A DNA stretch of 64,000 bases, from positions 410,398-474,397 of the forward strand of contig VIIQ02000068.1 in the NCBI GenBank assembly GCA_007449985.2, given 5' to 3'. Shown piece by piece: positions 58,834 through 64,000 of the stretch. Under the pieces are notes generated by a model that was not told where the DNA came from, ran no database searches, and saw only the letters and a program-made list of their open reading frames with translations. The DNA comes from Desmodesmus armatus (lineage: Eukaryota > Chlorophyta > Chlorophyceae > Sphaeropleales > Scenedesmaceae). The translations under genes were made by a program, and so were the position numbers. Within the stretch, counting starts at the first letter, position 1. Every line of letters begins with the position of its first letter.

Positions 58834-61800
58834 ATGGCATTATCAGAGGGGTTCAACTGGTTCTTGATTTTCCTCACGGTTGCACTGTCCCTGGTGCTGC
58901 TTGCTGTCAACATCTACGTGCTTGTGCACTACCAGCACCCTGATGATGTCAGCCAAGCCTGGTTCCCCAAAATCGTGGTGGTCTTTGGCCTGTGGCTGGC
59001 CATGGCGACGGTCTTATTGTTTCCACTTGACGTAGCCAATAGAGCAGCATGTAGTGCGAGCGTTACGGAGACAGCATGCCAGTTTGCGCTGCCCATGCAG
59101 CAGCTGTGGCAAGCAGTGTTCATCACCAACCTGGTGATGACCTTCTTCTTCATACCATTCACCCTATTCTTCTACGAGGGGGACAGTGACTAGTGAGTGT
59201 TGGCACAAAGCAATTCATCACACAAGAAGTGGTGCACATATACAGCCCACTGACTGCCCCTTGTGCTACGCAGCTCATGTGGCTTGCGAATCAAGAGCGC
59301 CGTCCTATGGACATTTGCCATGGCAGTGGTGCTTGGGCTCGCGATTGGTTGTGCTTACGGTAAGGTATAGCCCTTCTAGAGCTTGGCAGGTTGGAAGCAC
59401 AGCACCCTGCAGACAGCAGGAGTTGAGCTCATGAGGCTGGACAGCAGCTTGCATGCACTCAGTCAGCACAGTCGCGGATTATGGCAATCTAGAGTAGCAA
59501 CAGCAAAGTGTGCGGTGCCGTGAGCATGCGAGGCTGGTGTGCTTTTGCCATCTGCAGGACTGGCTGGCTATGTGGAGTATCCCACACAGGAGCTGGTGTC
59601 AGGCCTGTATCCCATCGGGGAAATGGGCAATCTGACCAGCCTTGCAACCACATGCGTCAAGCCAGGCCAGGCTTTGTTCGAGAGCACCACAGCAGTTCGG
59701 GACACCATGGTGAGCCACAATGCACTGGTTGAAGCTGCAAGCAGGAGCAACGCCCCAGTCCCTGTGCCGCACACGACCCCAGCACAGTCCAGACTGCAGG
59801 AGATAGTTTGCAGCACTTCAGGGGTTGAGGCCACTGCTGTTGCAGTCACCACTGCAGTCTGGCCAGACATGGCACGGGAGAGTCACATGACTTTGCAGCA
59901 AACACCAGCAAACCCCTTTGCAAATGCATGCAGCCAGCACCTGTGTTGACCTTAGCGCTGTGTTTGCAAGGGATTCAGGATCCCTTGCTTACCCTCCATA
60001 CTGTGCTCGCTTCAGTCAGCAGTGACTGAAGTCAGCACCAGTGGCAGTAATCGGCCTGCTGCAGTATATATTGCAAAACATCGTGCTGACTCCTGTCACC
60101 CCTGTGTGTTTGTTGTTGCAGTGTGATGCATGGGGCACTGTGTTCACTGGCAAGCTATGGGTAGCGCGAGTGTCCTTTGTGGTGTACATCATGGCCATAC
60201 AGTCTGTCATGGGTGAGTGCAGCAGCTGCTGTCGCATGAGGGGCGCCCTGTTGCCTGCAACTGCCATGGCAGTAGCAGCAGTCACTACGGTAGCAGCGTT
60301 CAGGTTAACGCAAGTGGACTCGGCGCCCAGCACATGGGGCTGCAGGCGCCTCAGGACAGCCTGTCCTGACAGCCGGCAGTATGGGCGCTGGATCACATCT
60401 TGACGAGACAGTGTGCAGGACAACATGGCCTCTCGCAAGCAGACTGCAGCAGTGACGCGCAGTAACCTTGGCAGCAGACTAAGCCAGCCTGTGTTTGTGC
60501 AGGGTGGATCCTGTTCTTGGTGTTTGCTGGCTGGGGCATCTTTTCTGCCCCCATTGATTGGATCTTCCAGTACATACGGCGACCAAAGTCGGTCATAACC
60601 AAGAGCGAGTACATTGAGCGAGCCAGGGGCCTTGCACAACGCGCCAAAGAGATAAAGGTGAGCTGCTGCAAACAGGCGCACAGTGTTCAGCCAGGCATGC
60701 AGAGGCTGCTGTGCCTGTGACATGGCAGCAGCCGGTGTGCACATGTTTCCATTCCTATGTAGCTGGCTGGTGATTCAACGGATGTGTGCTGCTGTGCAAA
60801 CTGTTTGGTGTGATACCAAGCTGCTAATGCCGCTGCTAAGCTCACTGTTGACCTGCGTGGCGTTGCATGCGCTGGTTCTGCCAGTCTATGGCTGACATGC
60901 TCAAGCGGCAAGACAGGAGGGCGGCCGCACACGCCACTGGCGCTCAAATTTCAAGCGTCTCCAGCGCGAGCTGCTGCAGCTGGAAGAGGACGAGCAGGTC
61001 CTTGACAGCGTGTTCCCACAGGTAAGCACCAGGCCCCTACGTCATACTTCAACGGCGGGTGCCAGGGCGCCAGTGGTACGCCGGGTGCCAGATAGTGTGT
61101 CAAACAACAGGAACACTCTGGTCACAGCAAGCCTTCATGGATTATCTGTTGGCTGGGCTGAAGTCATGTCAACAATTTTGGTGGTGCTGCCAGTATGGTG
61201 GGAGCGAATTCAACTAAACATTCGAGACTTGACAACTCCCGCCTGTGCTGCTTGTGTGGTGGTCGCGCCTTGCAGGGCCAAGATGGTGAAGTGCGCTGGG
61301 TGATGTACCAACTGGGGTACATTGGGACCGGCGCGCTGGGTGTAATTGGTATTGCTGTGTCTGGCTGTTGGCTAGCGCACATCATCATCTACATGCTGCC
61401 CCCAGTGCCCATCCACCCCCTCCTCACGACGTCTTCATCAAGCTGGATGGCGTGTTCCCATTGTTTGGTGTGGCCGCCTTTGGAGCCTTCTGTGCATACC
61501 TCATGGGTGGGTGGCCTGTTGGTGGCAATTATTAGGCAGCTCGCTTGTGGCACTGAGAAGCACGCACAGAGTCTGTATGCGCAACGGCAGCCGATCGCCT
61601 AGTACAAGGCATGCAGGCGTTAAGAAAGCCGTCAGCACTCCTTGTGACCGTGGGGAGTGCAGCTGATAACAACATGCGTGTTGTGTGTGCAGTTGTGGCT
61701 ATCAAGGGAACTTCTTGCTTGGGCTCAACTTCCTCATCGTCAGCTTGTACCCCATCCGTGTTGGTGCCACCCTCATGAGCAGCTTCCTGGTCACACTGCC

Positions 61801-62208
61801 CTCATCTGGCCATGAGCTGTGCGGTCATACAGTTCTGTGCCAGTGCCTTCTCAGCATACGCAAACAGCTCCATGATATTTGGGATCTTTGGCAGTCAGGT
61901 GAGAGCTCGGCATGCTGCACGGCATTACAAGCAGGGCGCAGTGGTGTCTGCTCTTAGGGATCCTGGCGTGCGTGCTGTATGGTTAGGCCTTTACGCATAG
62001 CAGGCCGTCACGGCTGCAGTGCCTTGTGCCAAGTGCGGCAGCCACACACACTCACAGCGCGCACACTTACTAGGCATGTTGCTGTCTGGCCGCAGTCATG
62101 TACCTCAGAGGGCTACGGTACATCTACCAGTTCAACATTTTCTTGTACATGATGATGGGCATCATGGGCATCAGCATAATCCAAGTCATCAAGGGGCCCG
62201 GCAAGTGA
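58834..62208 (+). CDS. LMBR1/LMBD-family multipass membrane protein
   Basis: Nine exons: 58834-59192, 59274-59359, 59558-59709, 60122-60212, 60503-60657, 60917-61021, 61276-61506, 61693-61898 and 62096-62208. The protein would be about 500 residues. It starts MALSEGFNWFLIFLTVAL with an out-facing N-terminus and many hydrophobic helices. Family landmarks are the WFPKIVVVFGLWLAMATVLL-FPLDVANR block, SEYIERARGLAQRAKEIK with the following charged coiled loop (RELLQLEEDEQVLDSVFPQ), LYPIRVGATLMSSFLV and CAVIQFCASAFSAYA. LMBD1 is the lysosomal membrane partner in cobalamin export in animals. LMBR1-like paralogues have other, poorly known roles, and plant/algal members are uncharacterised. The last three exons need about five extra bases to stay in the family frame (near 61421, 61700, 61795-61803 and 61898), so the model is broken as it stands. 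Confidence 0.88.
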
Positions 62209-62531
62209 AACGGACGAAACGAGAAGACGCTTACAAGTTCTAGTAGTGGGCAGCAGGCAGAGTCTTGTACATAGTTTGTATCCTGGATGTAAATGTACCG
62301 CAAGGGCAGTTGCGGTGTTTGTGGCGCACTGCACGGACGGAATGGCTCGGCAGATGCCAGTGGCAGCCTCGCAGGGTGCTGACTTTTTCCTGTTGACCAA
62401 GAAGAATGAGGACACCAAGAAACAAGCGCATGCGCGCTGTTCAGGGCAGGCTCCTTGCGCGAGGGCCCAGCCAATTTGCTGCGCACGGGCAGATAGTGCA
62501 ACAGGCGGTCCAGCTCATACCACGCAGCAGC
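62209..62531. other. Convergent spacer between the LMBD and J-protein genes
   Basis: 323 bases between two facing stop codons. Poly(A) signals for both strands lie here and cross over, so the two 3' UTRs probably overlap. Confidence 0.5.
62288..62292 (+). terminator. TGTAA poly(A) signal for the LMBD gene
   Basis: TGTAA in GGATGTAAATG, about 80 bases past the stop codon. The matching minus-strand signal for the J-protein (TTACA at 62231-62235) lies to its left, inside the LMBD 3' UTR. Confidence 0.5.
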
Positions 62532-64000
62532 TCAGGCTGTGGCATGCTGCACCAAGACTTCGTACAGCCCTTGGCCTGCTTGAACTTGTGTCTTCAGCGC
62601 TGCCTTGGCTGATGCCTCCGGGTGCTTGTCTGGGTGCCACTGCAGCAACAACGCGACAACAAGTAGTGAGGGGCTTTTCAAACCTTGGGCCTATGGGTGC
62701 AGAACAAAACCATCAAAAACCGCACACACCTCCTCAGCAACTGGCTGCCACCCCTTGTGAGCCTTGTGCTAATCCTCGTGCGGTGGACAAACTGATTGAA
62801 GAAAAACACAGCGAGGGCACCACCTCACCTGCATAGCTGCTTTGTGAAAGGCAGCCTTCAGTTGCTGCCTCTGCAGTTGAGTGCTGGGCGGCAGGCCCAG
62901 GCTGTCATGTGCTGCAAGATGGCTGCACAGCACAACCAAAAAGCACCAAGGTGTGTCAGAGTCATATGTATGTGGCTGCAATGCAGCTGCACAACAGACA
63001 CATGAGTCAAGGACATGGAGTCAGCTGAAGCAAGACACGGCTCGTGTCAAAGCATGGGCCAGCCTTGCCCAGCATTTTCCTGCCAAAACGCCACCAGCCA
63101 GACTGCTCACCTGGAGTGTGTGAGGCTATCGACTGCTGCCAGTGGCTGCCAGATCCTGCAGTACTGCTGCCACTATTGCTGCTGCTGCTACTGTACCCCC
63201 AGCGCTGCCACTGATGCTGTCTCTGCTGCTGCTGCTGCTGTTGTTGGTGGTGCTGGTGGTGTGCCTGCTGCCGCTGCTGCTGGAACCTTTCCCACCATGC
63301 CTGGTGATGGCCCTTGTGCTGCTGCCGTTGCTGCGAGCCGCTGTTCCCATTCTGCCAAGCCTGCTGGAACCACTCCCTGCATGTACACCACAAGAATACA
63401 CAAGTGGGTGCACCCCTGTTGTGCTGGCCACATAATGCAGACACCACGTGCGCATGTTTTCGCATCAACAACAGTCTGTTGACCCTGTGAAGGAGTCCCC
63501 AGTGTGTCACAGCTGCACTGCCGACTCCTGTCAGCTGTGAGTGCAGAAGCATCCTTTGGTTGCGTTTTGACACACACCTCAGAGTGGCACTGAGGACACT
63601 ACTAGCATAGCTACAGGTGAAACTTTGATTTGATTTGATTTGACTCTAGCACTGGATCTATCAGACCCTGTTTGACGGAACACTGCAATGCTTCTATCTT
63701 GCAAGGCTGGCAAACATCACATAAACCCAAGGTGTAGGCATGCTGGGTCCTGACACTGGGAAGCAAGCTGCTGCAAGGGCCCCTTTTTCCAAGCGCATGC
63801 GGCTCACCGCTCCTGCTCTGCAGTCCACCACTGCCAGTCCGGCTGCTCTTGCTGCCACTCCCACTGCCGCGTCTGCCTAGTGCCCGCGCTGCCCTGGCTG
63901 TAGTAGCTGTAAGCCCCTCCCAAGTACTCATCATCATCACTGTCACTGTAGCTGTCATCATCACTGCCATATGCGGCATGCCAGCGGCCCTCGGCAGCTC
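62532..64000 (-). CDS. J-domain (DnaJ/HSP40) protein with Gln-rich region, 5' end outside the window
   Basis: Exons from the right edge: 64000-63808 (partial), 63376-63111, 62911-62829 and 62639-62532, all in phase. The visible part starts with an acidic SDDDSYSDSDDDEYLGG run and a Trp/Gln-rich stretch (WEWQQEQPDWQWW). A His/Gln-rich region with Q8 and a Ser/Gly linker follow. The J-domain comes last: HDSLGLPPSTQLQ, then QQLKAAFHKAAMQ, the HPD motif in WHPDKHPE, and a final helix GQGLYEVLVQHATA before TGA. HPD stimulates the ATPase of an HSP70 partner. There is no J-proximal Gly/Phe region and no zinc finger, so it is a class III (C) J protein. The J-domain at the extreme C-terminus and the short fourth helix are unusual. 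The partner and location are unknown. Confidence 0.85.

Noticed and set aside
21311..62208. A functional cobalamin/malonate cluster, because ACSF3 and LMBRD1 are both disease genes of methylmalonate metabolism in humans
   Set aside because: The two genes lie more than 30 kb apart with unrelated genes between, eukaryotic neighbours are rarely co-functional, and the LMBD type cannot be fixed from sequence.

Overview
This window is nuclear DNA of a chlorophyte green alga, most likely a chlamydomonadalean (Haematococcus/Dunaliella-like composition). That is a judgement from style, not a database match. The supporting signs are: genes cut into many short exons by GT-AG introns, most acceptors reading TGCAG; TGTAA polyadenylation signals; very frequent CAG/CTG runs giving Ala, Gln and Ser tracts; plant-type orthologues; and long poly-C/poly-G runs in introns and spacers. 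There are no bacterial operons, no CRISPR array and no recognisable tRNA or rRNA gene.

Layout from left to right: tandem repeats and a group 1 truncated haemoglobin (-); a bacterial-type TrmA tRNA methyltransferase (-); a divergently transcribed importin-beta family karyopherin (+); a 14-exon phospholipase B-like hydrolase (-); a malonyl-CoA synthetase of the ACSF3/AAE13 type (-); a small membrane protein (+) divergent from it; a poorly resolved stretch at 26.9-29.3 kb; a secreted protein packed with N-glycosylation sequons (-); a repeat-rich spacer with a retroelement-like fragment; the decapping scaffold EDC4/VARICOSE (-), divergent from a NUP35/NUP53 nucleoporin (+); eIF4B (+); a PLP-dependent aminotransferase (-), divergent from a HIRIP3-like histone chaperone (+); a Tubby-like protein (+); an LMBR1/LMBD membrane protein (+); and the end of a J-domain protein (-) that runs off the right edge.

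The genes do not form one pathway. They cover tRNA modification, nuclear transport and pore, mRNA decapping and translation initiation, chromatin, lytic-compartment hydrolysis, malonate activation and amino-acid transamination. Exon joins were worked out by reading splice sites and codon phase against known family motifs. In most genes every junction keeps phase.

Two things stand out. First, the 541-residue secreted protein at 29.3-32.4 kb has 29 N-X-S/T sequons, no cysteine after its signal peptide, and alternating beta-type repeats; I do not recognise its family. Second, single-base losses break conserved reading frames in the phospholipase B-like gene (about 16.2 kb), several times in the LMBD gene (61.4-61.9 kb), probably in the karyopherin (8.5-9.6 kb), and possibly just upstream of TrmA (about 6.54 kb). 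That pattern fits uncorrected long-read assembly errors better than independent gene decay, but reads or RNA are needed to decide.
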